Of a stretch of 64,000 bases of DNA, positions 1-13,400 are shown in pieces. Both the position numbers and the translations under genes were made by a program. The stretch's first letter is position 1; each line of letters begins with the position of its first letter. Source of the stretch: Axinella damicornis (lineage: Eukaryota; Porifera; Demospongiae; Axinellida; Axinellidae); the NCBI GenBank assembly GCA_963931865.1, contig OZ007509.1, positions 19,064,227 to 19,128,226 on the forward strand, in the 5' to 3' direction. The notes below the pieces were generated by a model, which saw only the letters and a program-made list of their open reading frames with translations, was not told the origin of the DNA and did no database searches.

Positions 1-118
1 GATCTCTGCATGGTTCTCGGATACAGTTAGCTGGACAAGTACATCTTGTAGTGCTTCGTGCTGCAGTACTGTCTTGCCAGTCATCAGTGGGGATGTGTTT
101 CTATTTGGACCTTCCCAG

Positions 119-2310
119 GGACGTTCGCCTCCATGATGGGCCACTACTCCAAGCTGGCCAGGAGGACTCCGATTGGGTCTCTAGGAGCTGTGAGTGATAT
201 GTAACTACAGTAGATCTGAATTAACATTCAAGGATTTAGAGCCAAGCCTGTCAAACCGGTAATATTACAACTGCTAATCTCCCGGTTTAATAACCGACCC
301 TGTGATCATCGATATCTTCTGTAGCTTCTCCCGTTTCATATGCGTGTACCCGACTGCATGCATCTGATCCGATACAAGGAAACAATATGTCCTGTATGAC
401 CAAGCCCAATATGCAGCTGCCACTGCAGCGGCAATGCCACATGTTGCTGGTGTTTCTCTTTCTCCCCAGTCTGGGGCACTGATGGCCGTGGTGTCACTAG
501 TGGTCTTGAACCATCCCGATGCCTCAGTCTACCTCATCTTCCTCCCCTTCATCCCCATTCCTGCAAGCTGGGTACGTTGCATGCACCTACAAGCTGGCTG
601 GTCAAGAGATCTACATTCTTACACAGGATATCAAACTAGGCTCTAGTCTCGGTCCCAGACCCATGCAGCGCAGATTGTGATATCCGCTGGATGGAAGGGT
701 TGGGTATGAGACTAACTAGGCTGCATGTGCGGATCTGTGTGGTCTTTGAGCAGCTGCATGAGATAACTTTCTAGCCAAAGGTGAACTGCATGTTGGAACT
801 CTGCCTGCATGCAATTGTGAGTGAATGGTCAGTGGCGTACCCCACTCAGTAACCTGGGTAGAAGGGTGTACCCCACTCAGTAACCTGGGTAGAAGGGTGT
901 ACCCCACTCAGTAACCTGGGTAGAAGGGTGTACCCCACTCAGTAACCTGTGTAGAAGGGCATACCCCACTCAGTAACCTGGATAGAAGGGCGTACCCCAC
1001 TCAGCAACCTGGGTAGAAGGGCATGCCCCACTCAGTAACCTGGGTAGAAGGGCATACCCCACTCAGTAACCTGGGTAGAAGGGTGTACCCCACTCAGCAA
1101 CCTGGGTAGAAGGGCGTACCCCACTCAGTAACTAGGTAGAAGGGCGTACCCCACTCAGTAACCTGGGTAGAAGGGCGTACCCCACTCAGTAACCTGGGTA
1201 GAAGGGTGTACCCCACTCAGTAACCTGGGTAGAAGGGAATACCCCAATGGGTATAAGGCTACAGATATTTTCTTCCCTGTCCAGGCTCTGGCAGGAGTGG
1301 TCACGGTTGATTTACTTGGGGTACTGAGAGGATGGCAGTTCTTTGATCATGCAGGTCACCTGGGCGGAGTGCTGTTTGCTGGGTAAGCTCATGTGATCTT
1401 GTCATAATAATTGTCAGGTTAGTTTTGAGGTGAGCACCTTGTATGTTTGGTCACATCAGTGTCCTGGTACGCACTGTGTTAGGCTAGTGCTGTGTATGAA
1501 CAGCAGAGTAGCTGAGGACAATCAATTGAGCCACTATAGCAAGCCCACCTGCAGCAGCAGCTGCTGTATGCATGGTAAGCCCACCTGCAGCAGCAGCTGC
1601 TGTATGCATGGTAAGCCCACCTGCAGCAGCAGCTGCTGTATGCATGGTAAGCCCACCTGCAGCAGCAGCTGCTGTATGCATGGTAAGCCCACCTGCAGCA
1701 GCAGCTGCTGTATGCATGGTAAGCCCACCTGCAGCAGCAGCTGCTGTATGCATGGTGAAAAAACCCTCACAGGAATATAGGGAACCAGTGCATGATCATA
1801 CACAGCTGCATGGTCCTGTCACTGCATGCTTCTCTGCTCTTTTGTCGTATGTGGTTTGTCAATCCTATAATTTGACATCTCTGAACAGCTAGTCATGAAG
1901 TTGTATACAACTGGCTTGGTTGTTTCAGAGTGGTTGAACATCATCCGTAAAACTGTCAAGAACCCTCTGATCATAATTATCCAATTCCCGGAGATACTAC
2001 TAGTCTGTATGGCCATGGCATTAATGGCTCTCAATTAATCCCATTCCACTTAATCTATGCATGAAGGATTGATGCCCATTAAGGACAGCTCTGTCCCCAC
2101 GTGCTGGTAGCATGCAGGAGAGCCTATAACCAGTTGGCTAGCCATACCAGATATGATCTGTTTGTTTGTTCGCCTGTATGTATGTCATTACCTCTCTGCA
2201 GGCTGTATCAGTTTTGGTTACACAGAGTGTTAGGAGAGAGCCAGTCCAAGGTTGCGAGAACGTGGCGTAGGATGAGATCACAGGACACCACCAGCGCAGG
2301 GAGAAACTGA
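119..2310 (+). CDS. PARL: PARL-like mitochondrial rhomboid protease, 3' part (four exons seen)
   Basis: Exons at 119-189, 470-571, 1285-1382 and 2202-2310 join in frame with GT-AG introns and end at a TGA. The product carries the rhomboid serine motif GSLGASGA across the first junction, then a membrane stretch ending FLPFIPIPASW, then the histidine motif FFDHAGHLGG, and a short basic tail ending TSAGRN. In the family the GxS serine and this histidine form the catalytic dyad of an intramembrane protease of the inner mitochondrial membrane that cleaves proteins such as PINK1 and PGAM5. Spacing, the aspartate-plus-GW segment before the histidine helix, and the tail ending soon after the last helix all resemble animal PARL rather than secretory-pathway rhomboids. 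The 5' exons with the mitochondrial leader lie outside the window. Two of the introns are dominated by minisatellites. The next gene converges from the other strand about 700 bp away. Confidence 0.85.
838..1245. repeat. 31-bp minisatellite in PARL intron
   Basis: About 13 head-to-tail copies of a 31-bp unit built around ACCCCACTCAGTAACCTGGG fill most of the intron and end about 40 bp before the acceptor at 1284. Copies differ by one or two bases. Confidence 0.9.
1541..1757. repeat. 36-bp minisatellite carrying donor- and acceptor-like motifs
   Basis: Six near-identical 36-bp copies lie in the last PARL intron. Each holds CACCTGCAGCAGCAGCTGC followed by TGCATG and GTAAGC, so every copy has a CTGCAG acceptor-like and an ATG/GTAAGC donor-like motif. 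Because 36 is divisible by three, reading frames run through the array on both strands; these are by-products of the repeat. Confidence 0.9.
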
Positions 2311-2608
2311 CGTATATCAACACACACATACACACAACTCAGTCAATAGTGCATGATCTGATACCACAGTTTGACAACACTGGCTATGGAGACAGCTCTG
2401 TAATAGACTGATAAAAAATATGGCAGGTTGATGTGATGGCTATGACGTTTCTTCTTAGTCATTCGGAGATACCAGTATAAACCCTTCCTGTGTGTAGGTG
2501 GGGGTGGGGGTGGAGTGTGTGTGTATGGGGGTGAGTGTGTGTTTGATGCATATGTATGTATGTATGATGTATGTTGAGTAGGCTGGTTCATAATAACCTC
2601 TTTTTCCG

Positions 2609-2660
2609 AGGCGCTCGGTAATTGGGGAGAAGAGCTCTTCTCCCCAATTACCGAGCGCCT
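2609..2660. repeat. perfect 52-bp palindrome (short fold-back element)
   Basis: The two 26-bp arms are exact reverse complements with no loop, centred on GAGCTC at 2,634-2,635. It is followed by GGGAACAAGGCTAGG, the same end seen in other short fold-back elements in the window. It lies in the space between the converging PARL and myotubularin genes (2,311-3,027), which otherwise holds no exon I can support. Confidence 0.85.
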
Positions 2661-3027
2661 GGGAACAAGGCTAGGTTCATAAGACTTCACTGACCATTGA
2701 AACACACTAGCTTGTCTTGGTCTACCGTGTACCTTCATGATTCTGCTATTAGTTGGCAGTTTGATTACTCAGTATTGAGATCTGAACAATGATCGACCCC
2801 GTCTTCAATGCCAGTGCTTGACTACGACTGAAGGATAAAGTGACTATCGAAACTTCAGCAGAGAATGTGTATGTGTTGACTCTTGCAGTACACTTCTTTG
2901 TGTGAAGTGGTGACGAATAATTAGGGATGCCAAATTTTTAGAAGATAACGGAATACACATCATGATTCACAGTATTAATCAGCTCCTCTGAACAGTACAT
3001 CAACACTGAACTAGCTGAATAAGACGA

Positions 3028-4202
3028 CTAATGCCAAATCTTTGGTGCCAGGAGTCTGCTGACCTCTGTGTCGCTGGTCCTCTGCACCCTGTTCAGTTTG
3101 CTGTGGCACTCTTCACACACCCTCACTGGTGAGAAGTAGCCGAGGTGGTTCAGCACGACCTTGCCCTTTGAGCACTCATGACAGAATATTCGACCACAGG
3201 CCCTGAGGAGAGGAGGGGGCGGGGGGGGGGGGGGAGGGGGGGGAGAATGGGGGAGGGAGGGGGAAGAGGGAGGGATTGGAAGGAGGGGAAGAGGTTTGAG
3301 GGGAAGGTAAGAACTTGTGGGTGAACACTTTTCCAACTGTTAATTGGTGAATCGTAGGTAACGTCTAAATACAATTTTGCATTGCGTACCTGCAGTGGTG
3401 CTGTGCACAAGGTGTATGGTGTGTGTGTGAGTATGTGGTGTGTGTGTGTGTGTGAGTGGTGGTGTGTGTGTGTGTGCGGTGTGTGTGTGAGTATGTGGTG
3501 TGTGTGTGTGTGAGAGTGGTGGTGTGTGTGTGTGTGCGGTGTGTGTGTGAGTATGTGGTGTGTGTGTGTGTGTGAGAGTGGTGGTGTGTGTGTGTGTGTG
3601 TGGTGTGTGTGTGTGTGTGTGTGTGTAGGCAAAAGAGAAGAGTGAATAGAGTCACCTGGAGTCACTAAAATTCTATTCACAAACCACAAGAGTAGAGCTA
3701 CATCAGAACACCGACCCAACCAAACACCATTACATGGGCTATACTCCAGTAGTCTTGAGACCAGCCACATTTTACATCCGGCAGTAAAAATGTGGCTGGT
3801 CTCGACACTACTATTCCAAACATAAACAAGTATAATAGAAATCCGTTTAGTGTTGACTGACACCCACTTCACCCCCTGACTACAATACCAGTGCTTGACT
3901 AGTCTAGCAGTGCTTCACTCACCCCCTGGCTACAAGAAGTGTATATGTGTCATGAAGCTGAATGTGTCATGACACATAAATGTGTTAAAGGTTTTAAGAA
4001 ATCATTGAGTTGGCGGTCTGCTGAAGTCAAGCAAAGTTTGGAGGGCAAAACCTTTGCAGTGAGTAGTAGCTATCCCTCCACTTACTCTTCTTCTGAAAGT
4101 ATTGAACTTTTGCTGGCAGGTACAGCATTCGCTGGTCCTGTCGTCAGACATCCACACGACTGTGTCAGCTGACCATGAGTCACGGTCAAGCGTACCTGTG
4201 AG
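3028..4202 (-). other. exons 19-21: FYVE zinc finger split by an 11-nt microexon
   Basis: Exon 19 (4202-4086) ends with the Trp-x-x-Asp and first Cys pair, [19 protein letters not shown], then three arginines and a GTAAGT donor in phase 0. Exon 21 starts with G GCC TGT and gives [13 protein letters not shown] and [11 protein letters not shown], ending at a TAG. The HHCR core that must lie between them is found only at 3,390-3,400 as CACCACTGCAG, bordered by GCACAG and GTACGC. Joining 19, the 11-nt exon and 21 gives the exact spacing of a FYVE finger with all eight zinc ligands. Confidence 0.8.
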
Positions 4203-4744
4203 CTGGAGGAGGGAAGAGGAGGAGGGGGAGGAGGAGGAGGAGGAGGAGAAGGAGGGAGGAGGAGGGAGAGGAGAGGAGGAGGGAGAGGTGAGGAGGAGGG
4301 GAAGAGGAGGAGGAGGAGGAGGAGGAGGGGAGGAGGAGGAGGAATGGCATTAGGTGTATGTAGCTATCATCATCGTTGCAAAGCAAGGTGTTTATACTTC
4401 CAGGAGCATATGAACGAAGTGGTGCAAAGGAGTCAATTAGCAGTCCACAAAACTCACTATGGATATGAACTCACAACATTTGGTTCCTGGTCAATCATGT
4501 CGTGATCGAGTGTGTTCCCTTGCTGGGCAAGGGTCGTGCAGTCATAGCGGAGGAAGTACTCCTCCCACAGCCTCAAGCGTCGGAGGTTACGTGTCGGAAA
4601 GATTGGCTGGACGGTGGTGGAGAAGGAAAATTGGCAAACGATAAACTATGCTCTGAGATTCAAGCCACAACCATCCACACCTGCTCTCATCCACACCCAC
4701 AATCCCCTTTATACACACCCATACCCTACACACAAACACACATG

Positions 4745-4808
<64 letters not shown>

Positions 4809-6868
4809 ACACACACACACACACCACACACCTCGGTAGTCACACAGTAGTCAGGGTTGAGGAACGTCTCCCTCTCTGCTGTGAGGTGAGCCCAGATGGA
4901 GGCGGTCCTGGCATACAGAACCAGGTCATGTCGCTCCTTGTCACAGTTGCAGAGGAACGTGCCAAACCTGCAATACAGCCACAAAGTCACAAGCAACCAC
5001 ACGATGTTTTACAATGACGTCAACTCTGCCAAAGCATTACTACCCCTGGGCACACACTTCCTACAAGTGTATAAGGTCTATGTACCACGCTGTGTTGAGG
5101 TGTTCCGCAATGCAGAGAAGCAGAGAGGAGGTGAACTCGAAAGTGCCTGGAAACTGACAGATGAGCTGGAGGAGGAGCAGGGTGGAGAAGCAGGAGGAAG
5201 AGGAGGAGGAGGGGGGAGGGGGAGGAGGGGGAGGAGGGGGAGGAGGGGGAGGAGGGGGAGGAGGAGGAGAATGAGGAGGAGGAGGGGGAGGAGGAGGAGG
5301 AGGAGGAGGAGGAGGAAAATGAGGAGGAAGAGGAGGAGAGGCAGCAGGAGGAGGAGGAGGAGGGGGAAGAAGAATGAGGAGGGGAGGAGGAAGAGGAGGA
5401 GGAGGAGGAGAATGAGGAGGGGAGGAGGTGGAAGACAGACATTGCAATCTTAAACCGCCATGGTAATGACATCACAGCCTCCTCCTACCTACCTGGTGGA
5501 CACAGTCGAGGAATTGCAGGAAGATAGGGGACCGCTCATTGGGGTGGGAGGGGTCACCAAGCCGCTCCTGGAACTTGTGTCCAAATGAGAGCCACTCTTT
5601 CTCAATAAGTATCTGGAGGTATGGATGCAGAGATCTTTATTAGGTGTGCCGCAGGTACAAAGTTCACTGGTGGGTTAGGACTGTGGAGAGCACAGAAGGA
5701 ATTCCGTTTGAAGGACGGTCCTTCCTAGCCCAAGATACCGTATAGTACTTAGCTGGCATAATTCCTACTCCGTATTCCATTGTCTAACAAAATACATGTT
5801 GTGTCCATTAATTTGAATGAGATATGAAGCTTGGTATTGTGCCATTGTGATCAGCATGCAACTGATGTCCTAAAAGGGACTTTTAATGCTGATCAAATTT
5901 TGTTAAAAAATCGCACTCGACCATTACGTAATGAGGCCAAGCCATCTAGGCAAGATCCTGATATCTTGGGCTAGCAATGAGATACGAAGCTGGGATTTGC
6001 ACCATTGTGATCAGCATGAAAAGAGCTTTCAAATGATGTCTTTAAAATGATTTTTAGTGTCGGTCACATTTTTGTCAAAAATCGCAGTCGACCAAAGGCT
6101 ATAATCCATGGTTTTTCATGATTTTGGGTCAAAATTCAACCTACAGCAAAATGGACATCATTGAAAAGCTCCTTTCATGCTGATCACAATGGTGCAAATC
6201 CCAGCCTTGTATCTCATTCCCATCCCAAGATACCTAGCACATTAGTCTGTTATAACTGGCAGTGCATGCATAGCCTCATTTGCAGACCTTCTACACCACC
6301 AGTTTTGATCACATACAGTATTTTTGCAGACTGTAAACAATCAAAAACTGGGTCTGGGAACGAGGCTATGCATGCCCCCAGGACACCCTCCACAATATGT
6401 GGCAGTGTACATGTAGCAAACAAGACAAGACTTGTGCATCGTCCTTGGTGTGCTGCCGATTTGGCTTAATTGACATGTCAAAAAGTGCCATAATTGGTAG
6501 AAAATGGCTTCCAGAATGTGCCAGTTTTGGTGTGTGAACACACCTGGTCGCAGCCATACTGACTACCCCATAAGGTGTGCTGGATGTACAAGCATATGAT
6601 ATACTGAGGTATACTGAGGTATACTGAGATATCCATAAGATATACTCTGAGGTATACCCATAAGATATACTAGCAATTACCATGAACCCGCTAACGGTTC
6701 TGTAGTAGTGGTCCATCATGAGTTGGGCCAGGGACGTGAGCTGGGAGGTTCGGTCCCAGCCGTCGCTGCAGTGGATGAGCACATTTCCCTGGCGGAGCTT
6801 CATGCAACGTGCAATCATCGTTGACCCCTGGAGTGATACGTGCATTTGTCAGTAGGGAGGGGGAGGAA

Positions 6869-6906
<38 letters not shown>

Positions 6907-9900
6907 AAAGAGGGAGGAAGAGTGGGAGGGTGAAGGGGAGAGGAGGAAGACAGGTGAAGGAGAGAAATCAAAGTAACTTCTGAAGATTGGTATCACTCTC
7001 CAGTGTCTTCCCTCCTCCTACCCAATTTAATATCCACTCTCTCACACCCTCACTGTCACACACACATACACACCCTCACCAGCTACACACCCCACACTAG
7101 CCCTAACCCTACCAGCAGACTAACCCCAGTGCCTCCTCCACCCAAACACCCCACACACCAACCGTCCTGACCTTGAGGATGACACTGATGTAGTTCAGCC
7201 ACTGGGTGCTCTCCAGGGCGGAGTGCCACTTGCCACTGACGGTGGACAGACAGACAGACCTCAGGGCCTCATAGCTCTCCCTCACCGCGTGGATGTTGGG
7301 GATGTCCAAGTGCGTCAGTCGGGCACGTGCGTAGTGGGAAATGTCTTCTGTTCCTTTGCCCTGTGGGTAGGTGTGTGTGTGCATGTCATGTGAGTGTGTG
7401 TGTGCATGTCATGTGAGTGTGTGTGTGACAAGTGTGGGGCAATGTATTAAGGAGACCACCAAGCATACAAAACCTCCCCCGCATGAATCTGCTAATGGTT
7501 CTGTAGTAGTGGTCCAGAGTTGGGCGAGGAGGTGAGCCCTAACCCCCCCCCCCCCCCCCCCCCCCATCCCCCTCCTCCTCACCATGATTTTGTTCCCTGT
7601 AGCAGCAGAATAAGATCTAGCATCAAAGATGGTCATGTGACTATCAGGAGGTCCACAATCCAGGGCAGACTGTATAAGCTGCTCGTCTGCAATTGAGTGC
7701 TGGGGGCGGGGGAGGAGGGAGGGAGGGAAGGAGGGAGGGAGGAGGGAGGAGGGAGGGAGGAGGGAGGGAGGAGGGGGGAGGGAGGGAGGAGGGTGGGAGG
7801 GAGGGAGGGGGGGAGGGAGGGAGGGAGGGAGGGAGGGAGGGAGGGAGGGAGGAGGGAGGAGGGAGGAAGGAGGGAGGGAGGAGGGGGGAGGGAGGGAGGA
7901 GGGTGGGAGGGAGGGAGGAGGGTGGGAGGGAGGGAGGGGGGAGGGAGGGAGGGAGGGAGGGAGGGAGGGAGGGAGGGAGGGAGGGAGGGAGGGAGGGATT
8001 ATGATTATAGACTTCACTCAAGTACTGCCATATGTACATGCGTTACGAGAATGTTTATCCGTGTATACGAGTGCATAGTGTTCCTCACCTTCCCTGAAGT
8101 GCCAGTGAGAGGCTGGGCACATCGCATCATAAAATTCTGGTGTTTACTATCCACCCACACCAGGCATGGAAGACGGTTCTGGGGAGACAGAGAGATGGAT
8201 GGATAGACAGACGGACAAGACTGAAGTCAGGCATTCCACATCAGATCTTATGAACATGGAAACTTGGGATAGCAGGGAATGGAGGAGGGAACGAAGAGGG
8301 AGGAGGGAACGAAGAGGGAGGAGGGAATGAAGAGGGAGGAGGGGGAGGAGGTAAGGGGGAGGAAGGAGGGGAGGAGGAGGGAAGGGGGAAGGAGGGAAGG
8401 AGGGGAGAAAGGGAGGGGGGAGGAGAGGTGGAGGAGTGTAGGGGTATTGCAAGGCGGCAAGGGGGGCAGGGCGGAAAGACAGTAGATGAAGGTATGGAGA
8501 GTGGAGGGAGGGAGGAGGGGAGGGGGAGGAAGAAAGGAACGGGGAGGAGAAGTGTAGGATGGAGGGGGGGGGGGGAGGAGTGAGTACAGTACCCTGCTTC
8601 TGAACTTGGCAGATTCGACCAGAGTGTCATCCTGTCAAGGAAAGAGAAGATAGGGTGAATGGTAAAGCTGATCAACGTTTACTTCCAAGACCCTTCATGA
8701 TCAGCCAAAGGTTGGTCTCCTAATGAACACTTCAACTGGTGAAACTATGTAACTTGTATGATTCCCAGGCTTCTGGCTTTAATATGCATTCATCGAGACA
8801 TTTACTATATGGAGGCAGATTGGTGCACAGAGACTCGCTCACTCGGCACTACAACTTGTCGAGTGTGTGTGCAGGCATATGAACATTGACCCCGCCCGAC
8901 AAGGTCCTACCCACGTACCTTCACGCTGGCAGGGACGTACATCAGCTGTGGGTAGCTGGGGCACAGGCAGTACTGGGGTCCATTCACAATCGTCAACCGC
9001 CACTTCTTCTCAGACACCTGGACACAGGCATGTTGCTTTAGGGTCACATGGGGTCACATGCTAGGTCACATGGGTGTACACATAGAGTCACATGCTAGGT
9101 CACATGGGTGTACACACAGGGTCACAGTCACATGGGTGTACACACAGGGTCACAGTCACATAAGTGTCACATGTTAGGTCACAAGGGTGTACATTTCGAT
9201 GCTAGTTTAGTAAGGGCAGTAAATGCATTCTGAGCAACCTCAAAGCAACTTCCTGATTTGCAATCTGCAAATTCTCACAATCAAAACAAGTCCTGTCGTA
9301 TGCTACCGCTCGGCTGGGCTCACCCCTTGGCGGTCCATCTCTTTAGGGAAGTTGTAAAAGTCCCAACCATTGAATTCCATATCACGGCACAGCCTATGCA
9401 TATGTGATGGTGTATGTGTGTATGCATGCACATTGTGTGTGTGTGTGTGTGTGATGGTGCACATGTGATGTGTGTGGGGGGATTCCCCCGAAGATGACTC
9501 ACTTGGTGAAGATCTGAGCTGGAGGGTAGAACGCCACGTTCATCACCAGGTGTTCCAGTCTCATGAACAGCGCTTGCACAAGAGCAGCAGTAGCCCTCGG
9601 AGGGTACAGTGCCACACCCATCTGACCACACCCACCATTAATTTGATTCTCACTGAAGCGCAAATCACTTTTTCTAGGCTGAATCAGGAAATCATCCAAT
9701 CCAACTGTTACTTCATCAATATCAAACGGCTCGTCGTCAGAACTGTCTGAAAATTGCATCATGTTTTCCTCGACAGATTCCAAATGAGGCTGCAGGTGTA
9801 GTTTCTGCAGTGACGTAGAGTCCTCCAAGACTGCGTCACTCCGCGGGCGACATGAGAATTCTTCGGATATCATTGGACTGGAATATCGCCGGTCGGAATT

Positions 9901-10357
9901 GTCCGATTTTTGTTCCTTTTTGGATACCTGCAAAACACAAAGGTGTCGCTGTGTTCTGCAACACTCTGACAAAAAGTTTACCTTCCATCCAACATCCTAT
10001 GCTCAGAGACAACCTACAAAATGTACAGTCATGCACACACTCACTTCACTCATAGATCTGGTCAGATCTGTAACAGCGCTTCCGACACTGGAAATACCGT
10101 CCTTCAAAGTGTTCATTGTCTCCGATGCCAGCCGCAGAATCTTGCGACCAACTTTTGGAGAGTCTACCGTCGAGGGTCGTGCCTGGAGGGTGAGCTTCTG
10201 ACCCCGCTCCAAACTCTCAGTGCCTGTTACTGAGACAGAGATGCTGAACTTTGGGGGAACGTCATCCATGATGAACACCAGTTTGACATTCCTGAAGTCG
10301 TAGCAGTTGAGAGTGATGGCCATGGTCTGTGTTTTCGGCCTGGACTTCCGGATGACC

Positions 10358-10403
<46 letters not shown>

Positions 10404-13400
10404 ATGGGTGCGTGGATGGGTGTGGGTGTGCATGGGTGCGTGGATGGGTGTGGGTATGAGTGTGTGCATGATGTATGTGTGCATGTGTGTGTGTGTGTGT
10501 AATCTAAAGAAGCCGTCATCAAACACAATACAGTTACTGTGGACCAAATACAGCTAGGTCAACTCCATGACCAGATATGGTATTACCCAGAACCATTGTT
10601 TCTACAATGAAAACTGTTTTACTAGCATGTGTTGATAGAGCTGTTGGTTTAGTCATGACCCAGACATGGTTTTCAACTTGACCTCAAGCTAGCCTACAAT
10701 AGGAAATCTTACTAGGAGATTACTGAAGATTACAAGGGATTACTTAGGGATTACTAGGGATTACTAGAGATTACTGGGGATTACTTAGGGATTACTAGGG
10801 ATTACTAGGGATTACTGAAGATTACTAGGGATTACTTAGGGATTACTAGGGATTACTGAAGATTACTAGGGATTACTGGAGATTTCTAGGGGATTACTAG
10901 GAAGAATATCTAACTCACAGAGGTCTCTGTTCCCATGTCAACACTCATGATGTTGTTGAGTGCTATCCACATGCTGAGGTCCGTGGTGGAACCGCGACCA
11001 TGGAAACGGGAGGATACTTGATGGAGGTTACTGGTTGAGAGGATGAGGAGCCTGGAAGGGGGAGGGAGGGAGGGAGGGAGGGAGGGAGGGAGGGAGGGTG
11101 GGAGGGAGGGAGGGAGGGAGGGAGGGAGGGAGGGAGGGAGGGAGGGAGGGAGGGAGGAGAGAGCATGGGAACGAGGCTACCTCTTACCTAGCCTCAGTCC
11201 GAGGCTGAGGAGGGAGCATGGGAACGAGGCCAATCCTTACCTATAGTTAGTGAGGTAGACTTGTGCTGTGCAGTGGTATGAGCTGACATCGACAAAGACG
11301 TGAGAAAATGCCATCTCAATGTGCTCAGTGAACCCAGGGAATTCCAGAATGGTTTTCCCACTGCAGATAGGGAGATGGTAGCCGCGGGACTTGCACACCT
11401 GGTACAGCCCTGCGTCCATCCTGTCGTGCTCCAGAGTCTATGGAAAGAGGGGCAAAGTCTCATGACTTCATGCCCTGGTCACATGACTTAACTGTCAGAG
11501 CACAAGAACGATTTTAATCTACTTTCAATGCTGGAAAGAAGTAATATCACAACACTGGTTGGGTATCACAATATACTCAGTTATCGAGTATCAGTTCTTA
11601 GTAGCCCGGGGTCCTCATATACTGGTGATCAGGCTATCCCTATCGTCACCGCACTAGACTAACCCCGCATCACCTTGTCACTGTCCACCCTGAGGTAGAT
11701 CCTTACACACAGCGATCCTGACACGTTGTCCTTGGCGCTGCGGTTGGTGAGGGGGTACCAGGTCTCCCCAACTGACGTGTCTGGGGGGATTTCCCTCAGG
11801 GGGATCATCACCCGCCCAAGGAAGTCATCTGGGTTAACCACATCATGATCCCAGACGTCAAATACGATGTAGCCTGAGACCTGGAGGTCACCTGTGGAGT
11901 CTGGATGAGAGAGGGGGAGAAGGGATGAAGGAAAAAGGGTTAGGAGAAGGGAAGTGTGTGTGTTGGGGGGGGGGGATACAGGGGAGGGAAAGAGGGGAAG
12001 GGGAGAGGAGAAAGGAGAAGGGAGAGGGGGAGGGGGAGAGAGGGAGGAGAAAGGGAGCAGGGGAGAGGGGAGAAGGGAGTGGAGGCGATGGAGAGGGGAG
12101 AGGAGAAGGGGAGAGGGGGAGATGGGCGCGGACAGAAGAGAGTGAGAGGGAGGAGAAAGGAAATTGAATGAAGATACTGAGGGGGTAAGCATTATGGGTG
12201 CAAGACTAGCGTCTCTCTTTTCTCCTCTCTCCCTCTCTCCCTTCTCTTCTGTCCCTCCTGCTGGACCAATAACCACTTTGTTAGTAATTACTATGTCCAC
12301 ACCTTCCCCTGCCTATCTGATGGTTCCACTTTCTGCTCAGTGGCTACCATGTGATACACTTCCATCACATAATTCGCTGAGTCAGTATGATGTACTAAGA
12401 TGATTTGTTCCAGAATTACATACCAACGTAGTACAATTCTGGATAGAGAGCAGGGGCCTGGGAACGATGCTAGTATCAGCCCCCCCAATACATTCCATAT
12501 GGGTAAATGGACAAAATTTCACTCGCTCATAACTCTTGTGCCAACACACTAATGCACTCAAAATTGAGATATCGGTCGTGATCAGCATCGATCGTACATC
12601 CTGAGTCAGTGTTGTCATTGGGTGCCATTACACGTACCACAGACCAGGAACTGTTACCATTGACAAAAAGGAAAATGTAAGGGAGACGCTAGTCCTCGAT
12701 GAATCATGCTTACCACCTCAGTGTATTTCCAGTGATGCACTTCCTGCATACTAATTAATCGCATTGTTGGATTGCCCTGATTTTCACCAAGAATGTGCTG
12801 TAGGGCCTGTCCAGGTGGGTGAGCATGCATGTTCACACTTCAGCATCGTGAATTATGTGATCCAACAGTGATGGATGTGTATCACATGGTAGCCACTGAG
12901 CAGAAAGTGGGGTAGGCAGGGGAAGGCAGGCCAGAAGGAAGTACTCCACATGCGAGGCTATGGGCAACTAGTACAGCCTCATTCCCAGTCCATCCAGGAA
13001 AACAGAAGACGTGGCTTGGGAACGAGTGCCATCACTATAGTTGGTGTAATGTGTCCAGCTGTAAGGCTTGTTAGCGTGCAAACACAACCCTCTCATTGTC
13101 ACACAAACATGACCCTCTTATTGTCACACAAAGTGCTGCGTACTTGAACAACCCACACCATGTCTGTGAACATTCAGAGTGTTCTCTGCAAAAACTGAGA
13201 GAGTGTGCAGTGACAATTTAGAACCTTTGCTTGTATGCTTTAGGAAAATGGTCAGCCAAGAGAGCTTGGTAATGAGGCTAAACGAGGCTATTGTGGCATA
13301 GTTGCCATGCTGTATTAATCAGTGTATTAATATGTGTCCAGCTGTAAGGCTTGCTATTGCGTGCAAACACCCCCTCTCATTGTCACACAAAGTGCTGCAT

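Larger units (their letters stand above)
4475..9927 (-). other. exons 7-18: myotubularin phosphatase domain
   Basis: Markers in order: [20 protein letters not shown] (exon junction 7/8), [20 protein letters not shown] (9), [20 protein letters not shown] (11), the region [17 protein letters not shown] (12), [15 protein letters not shown] (13), the catalytic loop [11 protein letters not shown] (14), [18 protein letters not shown] (15), QFPGTFEF (16), [15 protein letters not shown] (17). The Cys, Asp and Arg of the active loop are intact, so it should be a live phosphatase rather than a dead myotubularin. Exon 10 is only 39 nt. Confidence 0.88.
10045..11437 (-). other. exons 4-6: PH-GRAM domain
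   Basis: Exon 4 ends in QVYLTNYR and exon 5 begins LLIL, a typical GRAM strand pair split by a phase-2 intron. Exon 6 carries the last strand and helix, [19 protein letters not shown], matching the usual C-terminal part of myotubularin PH-GRAM domains. After this comes a serine-rich linker with a tract [13 protein letters not shown] (exon 7), a likely phosphorylated or acidic linker. Confidence 0.8.

Noticed and set aside
5020..5453. Arg-rich and Pro-rich frames over the GGA tract
   Set aside because: Low-complexity repeat translation; only 5,086-5,165 is supported as an exon.
7409..8206. Pro/Ser and Gly/Arg-rich frames
   Set aside because: Translations of the (GGGA)n tract; real coding sequence there is the myotubularin exons in the minus frame.
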